Positions 16,713 to 28,700 of a stretch of DNA of 64,000 nt are shown piece by piece (the stretch's first letter is position 1; the number at the start of each line of letters is the position of its first letter). The notes under the pieces are model-generated. The model worked only from the letters and a program-made list of their open reading frames with translations, made no database searches and was not told the origin of the DNA. Source of the DNA: Luidia sarsii. Lineage: Eukaryota; Echinodermata; Asteroidea; Paxillosida; Luidiidae. Made by a program: the position numbers and the translations under genes. The DNA lies in assembly GCA_949987565.1 (NCBI GenBank), contig OX465105.1, forward strand, positions 5,146,159 to 5,210,158, in the 5' to 3' direction.

Positions 16713-19700
16713 GTAATGTTATCTGGAAATATATGGCAGTTATGTTTGTCAGGCTAGGTCATCCTTGGTTTTACTGGACCATCTTGACTCTTGAGTCAGG
16801 CATGCAACTTTTCCGCGGATGTTTACTTTTCATTTTGTGTAAAAAAAAAATATCAATTTTCGGGGTGTATGCCTTGAAAAAGGTTAAAATCTGTCATTCA
16901 GCTTAAAGTCATAAGTTGTCACAAACTGCTCAGAATGCACCCTTAAGCGGGCCCCAAACCACAAGCCGCAAGGGCTTTGTGCTTTGCGCTCGCAGTTTCA
17001 TTCGGACATTTTCCTCTCTTTTTACAATTCAAGAGTTGCATGCCTGTTGAGTACGGTTTCTATAACTCAGTCATCCTGGGTCATCCTGAATTGTGTTTGG
17101 CCATCCTGAGTCAAACCGAGTTGCCTCTTGAGTAATATACGGGTGACCCTAGGTCCCTATAACTCAGTCCTCCTGAATTGTGTTTGGCCATCCTGAGTCA
17201 AACCGAGTTGCCCTGGGTCATCCTGAGTTGTTTTCGGGCATCCTGAGTCAAACTGAGTTGCCTCTTGAGTAATATACGGGTGACCCTAGGTCCCTATAAC
17301 TCAGTCCTCCTGAGTTGTGTTTGGCCATCCTGAGTCACACCGAGTTGCCCATGATCATCCTGGGTCCTACTGGATCCTCTTAGGTTGAGTATGGAGCACC
17401 TGTTGAAGTTAAAGAGATGAAGAAAAGTGACTCGATTTTCCCCTGATTTTCACAGGTGAAGACCCCCGGGAAGGCACTGAATCCCAGCCAGACCCCGGCC
17501 AGGAGACCCCTTGCCCGGCTGAACCAGGAGGCGCCCCTCTCTGCCCAGCGACCCAAGGGGTTAGGCCCCGCAGTCAAGCGCGTGCTCTCCCAGACGATAT
17601 GGACCCCGTCGGAGGGCGCCAGCCCGGCCGGGGCCGCCCCGGTGGGCAAGACGCCCAGCAGAAAGGGCAAGAGCGGCGGCCGGTGAGTAGGGCAGGGATT
17701 ATGGGAGCCCAAGCGTGGTTATTGGGCTCTGAACGGCCGCCCACAATATGCATTGAGGCCACCTAGAACTGCCGTAATCAGTGGCCTGGTAGCCCTGGCA
17801 GGCTGCCCTTGTGGGCAAGACGCCCAGCAGAAAGGGCAAGAGCGGCGGCCGCTGAGTAGGGCAGGGGTTAATGGAGCCCAAGCGTGGTTATTGGGCTCTG
17901 AACGGCCGCCCACAATATGCATTGAGGCCACCTAGAACTGCGGTAATCAGTGGCCTGGTAGCAGGCCGCCCTCCATCCTCAAAAGTGGCCTGGCAAGTCC
18001 TCTGGCCGATTTTCACGAAACGCTAAGACACGTTTTAGGAGGGGTAACTTGTCCTAGCTCTATAAACGTCCTAGGGCGGATTTCACCACGGCTTAGTCAC
18101 GTCAACCCGTCAACTTCTAAAGCAATAGAACTCGTCTTAACTTGCGATCAATCCCAGGGTCGTCTTATCTGTGTGAGCACGTATACTACCGCATAACAAA
18201 AGTAGCATTTGTGCCGTCTGATCTTGAGACTACACTAGTAGGACAATATCTGGAGCAATCTTGACCAACTAATTCTTGTTCAATTTTTACAAAGAAATTT
18301 CACCAACATCATTTTTGTGGAGGCAAAAAGTTTTAGTATTATTTCCTCTTTTACATCTATAGCCATGTAGTTACGGACAAGCACATGATTTAAGCCGACA
18401 AAACTTTCGCATGAAACACAGCCACAGTCTACTATTTTGCAATCATCCCCTAATAATATGAAATCATGACTACGACTGTTACATGTAGACATCAAATTTG
18501 ATAAATTGAGCGTGGTACATCCATATCATTAAACAGATCCTCCTCGTCCAATAAATTACAGCTTATTAAAACATGTAAAGAACAAATCTTGCGTGAAATT
18601 GGTCTTAGGGCGCGTCATAGTTAAGAACGATCTCACACAAGTCCTAAGATTGTAAAACCCGCCCCGGGCCATAGAAATTTCCAATAAATTCTGGCTGTTA
18701 GCCATTGCAAGGCGGCTTTCTCTAATGAGGGAAGGTTGTGGAATTGTAGCCTCAGACTTGCAGGTGAATGAACTGAATCACTGTGTGAGACTTTGCACTC
18801 CAAGGCACCTGTTATCAATTAAACACTTATGTACAAACAGGTTCTCATTTCTTGTTTCTTTGATTCTGTCTTTGTTCTCCATAAAGGAGGAGCAAGAGTT
18901 CGTCCTTGTCTTTGGGACCAGCCAAGGCGGCCACTGCCGTGAGTGTCACTGAAGCAGCTGAGTCCATCCTGAAGGAAGTCCTCTTGCAGGAGATCACAGA
19001 GGTCTCCCAAAATGTTCAAGAGGTAAGTCATCAACAGAAGGGCTCGACCTTAGCACTAGCCCGATGGTCATTGTCTAGTAAAAACAGCTGCGGGCTAGCC
19101 CGGCGGACTGGTAAAAAGAAGACAGCGGCACTGACTGATCATGTACACATTACATGTACAGTACGCTGTGCAGGGCTAGTAAAACTAGCTACTGGCTAGC
19201 AAATAACTAAATTTACTAACCCGCTGGGCTAGTTATAAAAAAAATTAAGCGTGAGGCTTGAACAGCATTAAAGTGGAATGAAACTCAGAGAAAAATGTTG
19301 GCTTATCTGATTGGGTATTAAAAACAACCTACAATTACCTATGTGCTACTCACCTACGAGTTTCATAAAGAGGGAAAAATCATGGAATTTGGTGGTCGAA
19401 TTTGCCAGGCTTTTGGATGTCCAAATTCCGGCGGGAAAAAGCTGGGGAAATCTTTCCGTGCAGTTCCCAACAAGGACAAGAGACCTGTTTGACATCCAAA
19501 AGCCTGGCAGTACACCATCGTTCAGCTCGCGAGTGTATAACTGCACGCAATATATACATGTAGTAGGGGTTGTCATACCCCCCGCAGTGACTGGCGGGCC
19601 ATTCGAAAAGATGGCAGTTTGCGGGAACGCGAATTATTCGACCATGATTTTTTCTCTTTATGTAACTCGTAGGTGAGTAGCACAGTGGTAATTGTAGGTT

Positions 19701-22700
19701 GTTTTTTAACACCCAATCAGATAAGCCAATATTTTTCTCTGGGTTTCATTCCCCTTTGACGGACTATATATCACATAACCAATTAACCATTTCCATTCGG
19801 ATTTAAATAGCAATTGTAAAGTTGGCTATTTGCTGTTTTGATTAATCCCACTTTCTAAATGAAAATCATGTTCACCTGACATTTTGATCCTTGCAGGATC
19901 TTTGTGTAAAATTGCAAAGACAGAAGCAGATGGGGGAAGGGGGGAAGTAATATGATACAGATAACAGAGGCTGGAAAAAGTTAAAGGGTTAAAGGTCAAG
20001 GGTTAAAGGAGGGAAGAATAAGAATGGGATCAGGGAAGGAATTTCAAAGACAAACACAAAACCCTTTCATTTTAATCCCTTCAAAGATTAATCTCACAGT
20101 AACCGTGCAAGGCAATGTATAGCTATGGTCTCAGATCCTGAGATCTGTGGGGGAATTCAAGAGATTGTACACGTACCTCTTCACTCTCGACTCCTGTTAG
20201 GAGGGACGGACTGAGGTGGAGGCGTCTCTGCGCAGCCCGGCCGTCGGAGACCACCAGTTGGAGCGGGCAGTGGCCGCGCTCGTTGAGCACTCCCTCCAAA
20301 CTGCCCTGCACGAATTGAGCCCTGAACAGGTCAGTGGAGAGCAGGCATTAGAGAGGTTTCGCACGCAAACGGATAAGCGTACGCATGCGTTTAGCTCTCC
20401 GCACCCGCACCTGGTTATATAGTGACCATTCCACCATGTCGCAATCCTGGTGTATTGATACTTGATAGTGCTGTTTGGAAACCCAACGCTGTATAAAATC
20501 TATTTCCGACATCATGCACCCGTGTCTTAATACCATTGAGACTAATCTTTTCCTTTTTTCAAATTCATTGAAACTCACAAAAATGACCTGTGTGTATTCA
20601 GCGATTACTTATTGCTGGACAACAACATCCATAAATTTGAAATTTCCTACTACAGTTGTGTAATTTCTTCCTTGCGTGTAGCGAGCGAGATATCCGTGTT
20701 GCCCATACGTTTAGTGGATAGTGAGTATCATATGACGTCATAATTGATGACGTATCCGCTGCACTAACTATCCGTTTGCTTGCGAAACCTCTCTGCTAAT
20801 GCTGTAGGGATGGAGAAGTATCCAGCTGGTCTTCCATGATCTGATTTGAGCCATGACCCTGTGGCAGTTGACATTGTCCTGGGCCAGTAGATGCCCATCC
20901 CCAACCATCTAACCGGGCCAGCTGAGCAGATATAAAAAATCCAGGGCAGCCCAGACAGTGTTTCCTATTGGTTGGCTGATACCCGTCTTCTGCCAATCGT
21001 GCTCTTGCCTGGGAGTGTTCTCGAGAGATATACTAGGCCTGAGTTTGATTTGATCAACCTGCTCTTTGAGGTGTGGCTTGATATGGTGATGTATGCCATC
21101 TTTAACCCCTGCGCGCCGGGAAGCCGTTATGCATGCGTAGTGAGTTTCAAAATTTGGACGCCGTTTTTGTCCAAACTGTAACATTGGCGCTATTGTGGGG
21201 CTCCATTGTGAACGATTGAGGGTCTGCGCGCTACTACGGCAGACAGTGTGCTGGCCTGCCCCACACCCAATGCGGTCACTGGAGAGACTATGGAATGCGC
21301 CCGCTGCCTTTACCACAAATTGCACGCTTTGATGAGGCCGTCCAGCTGGATCCTTTGTCCGCTGTAGTGTAGGAATGTTTGCGGTCAAAGGGTAACAGCA
21401 CACACAGTTCTCGGAGTCGTGTCGCACAGCCGACGCTCCATTGGACTACACACAAAAGGCCAATCTTTGAGGGCTGATAATCCCTGGACAAAAGCCATGC
21501 AGACTTCCTACTGTGCCACATTTTGATTCACTGATACAAATAGTGCACTCTTATTGAATTATTTTGCAGGTTTATTGTTCTCTGATTGTTTAGCGAGCTT
21601 TTGAAATGGCACTGTGCCGGCCATTGGCACTAAAATAATCCCGCCGTCAAGGGGTTAAACTGCCCGATACGGTGATTTATGCCATCTTTAAATTTAAGAA
21701 TCAGAATGACAAGAAACAAGCTGCAAAATGTGGTCAAGTTTCAAAATTGGCAGGCCGGTAATGTCAGGTGGCCTAGCTGGCCAGTCATCTCTCCTGTACA
21801 CCAATTGTCAGGTTTTGCTGGGTTTTTAAGATGACTATTAAGATGAAGACAGTTTCCTAATCATTTGCTTCTTCTGTCTTTGTTTTGTCAGGCACTGACG
21901 TCAGCTGATCACAGATGGGACGTCCTGTCTGAGTCATGGTCTGAGCTCGCTGAGGCTCAGACCAACGAGGGTCTGTGGAGCATCGCTCTCGGCCTGGGCG
22001 ACAGTTCTCCCGACAGCCCAGCCCTCCGCCCTCCACAGATAGACAACGGCGCCCTCTATGCCGAGTTTGGCAGCAGCGATGCGTGCACTCCGACCGATCG
22101 CCTCGCTGGTTGGGAGGACGACGGAAGTCGTGGGCTGGATGCAACGGCGGATGAGATGGGACCATTTAGTCCACTGGAGCCTGGTTCCACCATAGAAACT
22201 GCATATGGGAGTCTGGGTACCTCTCTGGTCACAGAGGATGCTTCTGCATCAGGCAGCCTTGATAGTGAAATGGTACACAGTGAAGAGGCAGCGTGTCTGC
22301 CAACCGGACCCACCGAGACCACGCCCATGGTCCCTCCCACCTCAAAGAGAGACGGGTGTGTCATGACCACACCCATCAATCTGGCAGGCAGTGCTACTGT
22401 GGCCGCGCCCGTTCACCTCACCGACGCCAGTTGCGGGACCACGCCTGTGCTGCTGACCGAAAGCTGGACCCTGACCACGCCCGCTGGCACGGCAGATGCC
22501 AATGCCGGGACCACGCCCGTCCAACCGCTCTGCATGAGCCACAAGTCCGTCGGTATGACCCCCGTTCACTTGGTTGACTCCGCCTTTGGCACCACCCCCA
22601 AAAGGTCCTCCGATGCCAACCATGGGACCACGCCCATCCGGATGGCCCATGCCTCAGCAGCGACCACGCCCACCAGCGTGGCCGATGCTGGGATCGGCAC

Positions 22701-25700
22701 CACGCCCTTCAAACCTGCACCGCAGTTACTGAGCAAAGGCTGCATGGTGACGCCCGTCCGGACTGTCCACTTGGCTTGTGGTACGTCGCCGCTAGTCTCC
22801 GCCCACATCAGCGTCGGGACCACGCCCGTCAGAGCAGCCGATGTCGGTCTGGGCACTGACCCGGTGGAGGTCAGCGACTCATGCACCGGCACCGCCCCGC
22901 TGGCTCTGTCTGAGGTTGCCGTGGGCACCGAACCCCATGAGATGGCCGACGCCCAGTGCGGAACCACACCCGTACGCGTTGCCGACTCCAGGTGCGGGAC
23001 CACGCCCCCTAGGGCCCAAGAGGTCGGCACGGCTGTGACCCCAGTGGCTGTCAGTACCGTGGAGACATTGACATCACCACTCACTCTCCCGGCCTTCAAG
23101 TGAGTATATATACATTTTGGCGTCTGAATCCAACACCAGTTGGACAGACTATTGGACCATCCATCAGATTCTGGTTTCCAATGCCAGGCCTTGAATTGAA
23201 CGACGGCCACGACGGCCAGTGCCGTCGTTGCCCTCTTTACTGGCCGAGGTGCCCCGCAAAAATCCCCGTCTTCACGGCCACTTTGGCCGTGCCCTATTTT
23301 TACCTTGGCCGTCGTGCCCTTTTTTTGCATTGGTAAGCATATTTACAGTTGTTTTTAGACTACATGTATTTTATTTGGATTATCGGGGAGCGATGTCAAC
23401 TCGATAAGACAGAGAAGTCAAAATAATGCGCGATCGTGTCGACAACAGCCGCATTAATGTGTAACCATGCATCGGAAATAAATAGTCGGCACCCTCAACA
23501 CAAGAACGTGTGACCAACATAGAAGACGTCTAGTTTTCTGACTTTGGAGATTTGGTGCGCCAAAAGAGGGCGCCCTTTATCTCTTCATTTGCCAGAATGT
23601 GGAGGTTTATCCTCAATGCAAATGTGCACGCGCCGTTCCAAGAGGTCTGGCCGCTGGCCGCGTTGGACAGTGACCGCAATATTGTAACTTGCAATGTCGA
23701 TGGGGACTTTGAAAGGTGACAAAAGACCCTTTTATAGAGGTGGCCGAATAAGCAGGTTTCACTGTATGCATAGTACATGTATATAGCAGGGCATGCAAAA
23801 ATGATAACTTTGTACAATTTATTTCCATTTGGCCTCTGTGCCCTTTCCCAATTTTGTTTTTTGGCCTTGGTGCCCTACCCACTGGCCTTGGTGCCCCCGA
23901 AAATTTTGCATCATTCAAGGCCAAAGTGGCCTTGCCCTAAAAATTACCAAATTCAAGGCCTGCAATGCCCTTAACTAACAAACACAGGGTTGACAGTTGC
24001 ACCCATGCTGAATTCACTTCAACTCAGTGTCTCAGGCATTGAAATTTCCAATGCGCAGTTTCATTTTTGTCTTTATTGGGCTTGGAACAACTCAGAGCAT
24101 TAATAATTTTGTGATCGTCTAAGTGCAAGCTACATCCATGCCTAGTGTATAATAGTACATGTGGAAGTAGAGGTGCTGCTCATTCAGTGGTCAAAAGGAG
24201 GCAGCAGTAATGGATTATGGGAAATCTGGCTGGTCCTCATTAATAACAGACAGATTATACACCGTGTCAGCTCTACAAAATAAAAGCGGTATTATAATAC
24301 TATTCTTTGTATTACGCCAGTCTTACGCCATTCGCCATTCATTTTGACCTCTTTTTGTCTGAAATGTTGAGAAAGCATACAAACTTGAAAACAGTGACAA
24401 AGTCTTCAAACTGTAATATGATAGTTTTTAAAATTGAAATCTTGGCAAAGAAAACTTTAACTGGACCAGGATTTAAACCCGAGGGCCGAGACCTCTGGTT
24501 TGGCGTACCGGTGCTCTGGGGCCAATTTCATAGCGCCGCTTAAGCGCCAAAATGTGCTTAAGCGCTAAAACTCATGAGCCACAGGATCCCCTTGCCAACC
24601 CAAACTTCACTTTTGTTTCATGCTAAGTAAAGAAGAAGAAGTCAAAAGCAATGGACAACACATTGCAGGGCAGCTTGTAATCCTGCTTACACGAGGAAGA
24701 CTTTTCCTGCTTAGCAGATTTTCACGCTTAAGCGGCTCTATGAAATTGGGCCCTGCTCAGATCACTGGTAAGCAAAACCAGAGGTCTCGGGTTCAAATCC
24801 TGGTCCAGTCAAAGTTTTTAAAAACAAATTTCAAAAGTTCCCAGTCAGCTTTTCCTTTCTTTGTTTGAACATAATGGTTTTTAATTAGGGAGACACAAAC
24901 TTTGATGAGTCCACACAAAACTCTTTGTAGGTACTAGATTCTCAACAACGTCAGAAACTGAAGATAACAATGTTTTTGTACTCGCATAAGGATAAGTGTA
25001 TTTCTGGTCCAATCTCCTCTCGTAGATTGGAAGCCGGCAGCCCAAGTCAGCTCGATCCAGCCGTCCTAAGGAACCACCTGGAGTCGGCCTGCATCAGCAA
25101 CGAGCTCCTCCGCACCGAGATACGCACACTGCAGGCTGACAGGGGCCGACTGGCCGACCAGCTGGACGGGGCCAGGACCCAGCAGAGGGAGGTGGCGCAA
25201 AGGCTGGAACAGCTGGAGCAGAGGGAGGCAGCGCAGAGGGAGAAACGGCCAGAGCAGAGGGGGCCAGCGCAGAGGGAGGCAGCGCAGAGGGAGAAACAGC
25301 CAGTGCAGAGGGAGGCAGTGCAGAGGGAGAAACGGCCAGCGCAGAGGGAGGCAGTGCAGAGGGAGAAACGGCCAGCGCAGAGGGGGCCAGCGCAGAGGGA
25401 GAAACAGCCGGATCTGAGGCCTGGGCCGCTAGACCCCAGGGTGGAGCTGCGACAGACAGCGAAGGTTTGTGACTACCTTCCTGTCAGTAATGGACAGTTT
25501 TAGCAGGATTCCTGTAGTCATGGAAAAACATTGAAAAGTCATGGAATTAGTGAACTGTTTTTCCAGGCCAGGGGTCGATTTCACCAAACTCGTCGTAACT
25601 TACGATCAATCGCAAGACGAAGAGCGATGCACAGAAACTGTACAGCCTAGCACAACTTATGATGGGTTATCCATCGTAAGTAGGGTTACGATGCATCGTA

Positions 25701-28700
25701 AGGCTTTGTGAAATCCATCCCTGGAAAAGTAATGGAAAATGAAAAAAATCCCAGCAAAAAGCCATGGGAAATTAAATTCATGTCCAATTATGATATACAT
25801 GTACAGTGGAACGTCGCGAGTACAATGAACGCCAATATACCAAACATTCGGCTATAACGAACATGCCCTTTGACTCCCGATTTTTGTGTACAAAATATGT
25901 GGCCGCAACTACTAGAGCAAATTTCATGGATCCCGGGATGTTTGTTATAGCGATGTCCGCGGTAATCTACTTGGCAAGCGGTATAAACACGACCATCGTA
26001 TAACCAATGCTCAAAACAGTATATACACGACTGTAGTTCACACTTTGAGCGGCGCAGGATATGATAACGATTAATGTGTCTTTGGTAACATTTTTTTTGT
26101 TAAAAAATGGCAAAGAATCGCGATTCGAATCGCGATTATTTGGACAGTGGAAACAGCCCCTCTGTCATGGTTAGCTCTTCTGGACACTTACACCAGTGGG
26201 GACGCCAAACTTATTTCATCGGGGTTTTCACATATTGTGGAAGTGATTATTGAATGTAATTATCACACGATGGAAATCAGTATAGCATAGACCAACGTAT
26301 CACAAAAAACACCTTAACACCAGCCATTAAAAAACGAGCAAAAACATATTTGGAAAAAAAAAAAAAATTAACGCCATTTTAAAAAACGGCAATAATATGG
26401 TGTCTCATGGAAAAGTTGTAATTTGTAAGATTTTGGACTAGTCCCCACTCTGCATTTTTATAAACCAATGTGTGCTTTGTCTTATTGGCAGACGTCATTG
26501 CAGAAGGAGGTTGATGATCTTCTAATCCAAGTGGGCGAGCAGATGAATCAGATAGGCCATCTCCAAGGGGCTGTGGATCAGGTACAGTACATTATTTCTC
26601 CGCTAACAAACAACAGATCTTAAAATTTAGTGGGCCTGACGTTTCGATCCTAGCAGGACCTTTCTCAAAGGCAGAGGTCCTGCTAGGATCTAAACGTCAG
26701 GCCCACTAAATTTTAAGATTTACATTTTGGTAATTTTAGTCAGTAAGCAGTTTGCAACATTTTTGTATATCAACAAACAACAGAATTAGAATCTTTTGGG
26801 GGGTTGAAAAATGGCAATGAAAGATTTGATTGGACCGTCACTTGAACCCGAGATGTCTGGTTTAACTTAGCAACGGCCTGACCACCTGCACTATCCAGCC
26901 CTTAGGTTGTGGCCTTACCAAATAATCAACCACAAACTACTGCTACTTCTACTACTAATACAGACAAAACGGGCACCGGGCAAAGCGCTGAGCATTCAGT
27001 GTTTATCACGTCGAGGAAGGGCAAAACCTCACTGAGCAGTCAAACCTAGGCTGCTTATCCGGCCACCTCTATAAAGCGGCCTCTTGTCCATAACGGCCAC
27101 CTTTTCATGGTCCCGATCGACATTGCGCGTGGTTTAATGGTCGCAAGTTTCGATATTGCGGCCACTGTCCAACGCGGCCAGCAGCCAGGCCTCTTGGAAT
27201 GGCCCGTGTACATTTGTATTGAGATTAAACTTCCACATTCTGGCCAACGAAGTAATATAGGGCGCGTATTTGGTGTACCAAATTTCCGTCAGAGAGCTAG
27301 ACGTCTATTATCTCGGTCACACGTTCTCGTGTTGAAGGTGCTGACTATTTATTACTGATGCATGTTACACGTTTTACGTAGCCAAATCACGTCATTTCGA
27401 CTGGATTTGTAGCCGACTTTGAGAAATTTCTCAACTTTGATGGCCGCAGCCCACTTCCTAAACAACTTAGGTCCCTTGTCCTTGTTGGGAACTGCATGGG
27501 CAGATTTCCCCAGCTTTTTTCCTACTGACATTTTGACATCCAAAAGCTTGGCAGTACACCATCGTTCAGCTCGCGAGTGTATACAAACTGCAATCAGTAT
27601 AGTAGGGGGTACATCCGTCCAGGCCCATACGGGAGTTTTCCGTTGTGATGTCACACCCCCCGCAATGATTGGCGGCCCCTTCGAAAACATGGCGGGTTGC
27701 GGGAACGCAAATTCGACCACTGAATTCCACGATTTTTCCCTCTTTATGAAACTCGTAGGTGAGTAGCACATAGGTAATTGTAGTTTGTTTTTAACACCCA
27801 ATCAGATAAGCCAACATTTTTTCTCTGGGTTTCATTCCCCTTTAACCACTGTCCAACAACCTCAGAAATCAGCTCAGCTGGCCGCAGCCCTACAAGAGCA
27901 GGCCAGCCTGCGGGAGAACTACCAGCGAGAGATCTCTAACCTCCAGCAGGACCTACGCACCTCCTACAAGCAGCACCTGCAACAGGTCAGTCAGTGACTC
28001 AGCCAGCACGGACGCAGAGTCACCCGATCCTTGCAGGACCTTTCGCAAAGGCTTTGAGAAAGGTCCTGCGAGGATCGAAACGTCAGGCCCTCTCATTTTG
28101 GCCAGTTTAGTCAGTGAAAAGTTTACATCTAAATGATTGAAGTGATAAATGTTGCAAATTGCTTACTGTCTCGGGTTCAAATCCTGTTCCAGTCAAAGTT
28201 TTCTTTGCCAAGTTTAATTTTTTTTTTTCAAAGGTTCCCAGTCAGCTTTTCCTTTCTTTGTTTGAACATAATGGTTTTTAGTGATATACAAAAATTTTGC
28301 AAACTGCTTACTGACTAAAATAACCAAAATGCAAATCTCAAAATTTAGTGGGCCTGACGTTTTGATCCTAGCAGGACCTTTGTCAAAGAGAGAGTTACAA
28401 GGACAAAACAGATACATGTACACGAAAGAAGGGGGAAGAGAGTGAATAGGACACGGATGAAAAACAAAGGACGTTTCGATCCTAGCAGGACCTTTCTCAA
28501 AGGCCCTGCCTAAATGATTGAAGATTAAGAATACATCGGAGGAGATTATCTAGGCTGTAGAGATTTGTTTTTCCAATGGGGATCCCAGGAAAAAAACCCA
28601 CTCATCTGCTGTCCTGCAGATCTCACAAGACTGTCTTGGTGGAACTTATAAGACTAGAGTCAGACTTTTCCAGGCCTGGAAAAACAGTTCACTACTTCCG

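Noticed and set aside
22342..23330. Antisense ORFs over SPAG5 exon 5
   Set aside because: Shadows of the 36-bp coding repeat; the sense frame has splice borders in phase and the family motif.
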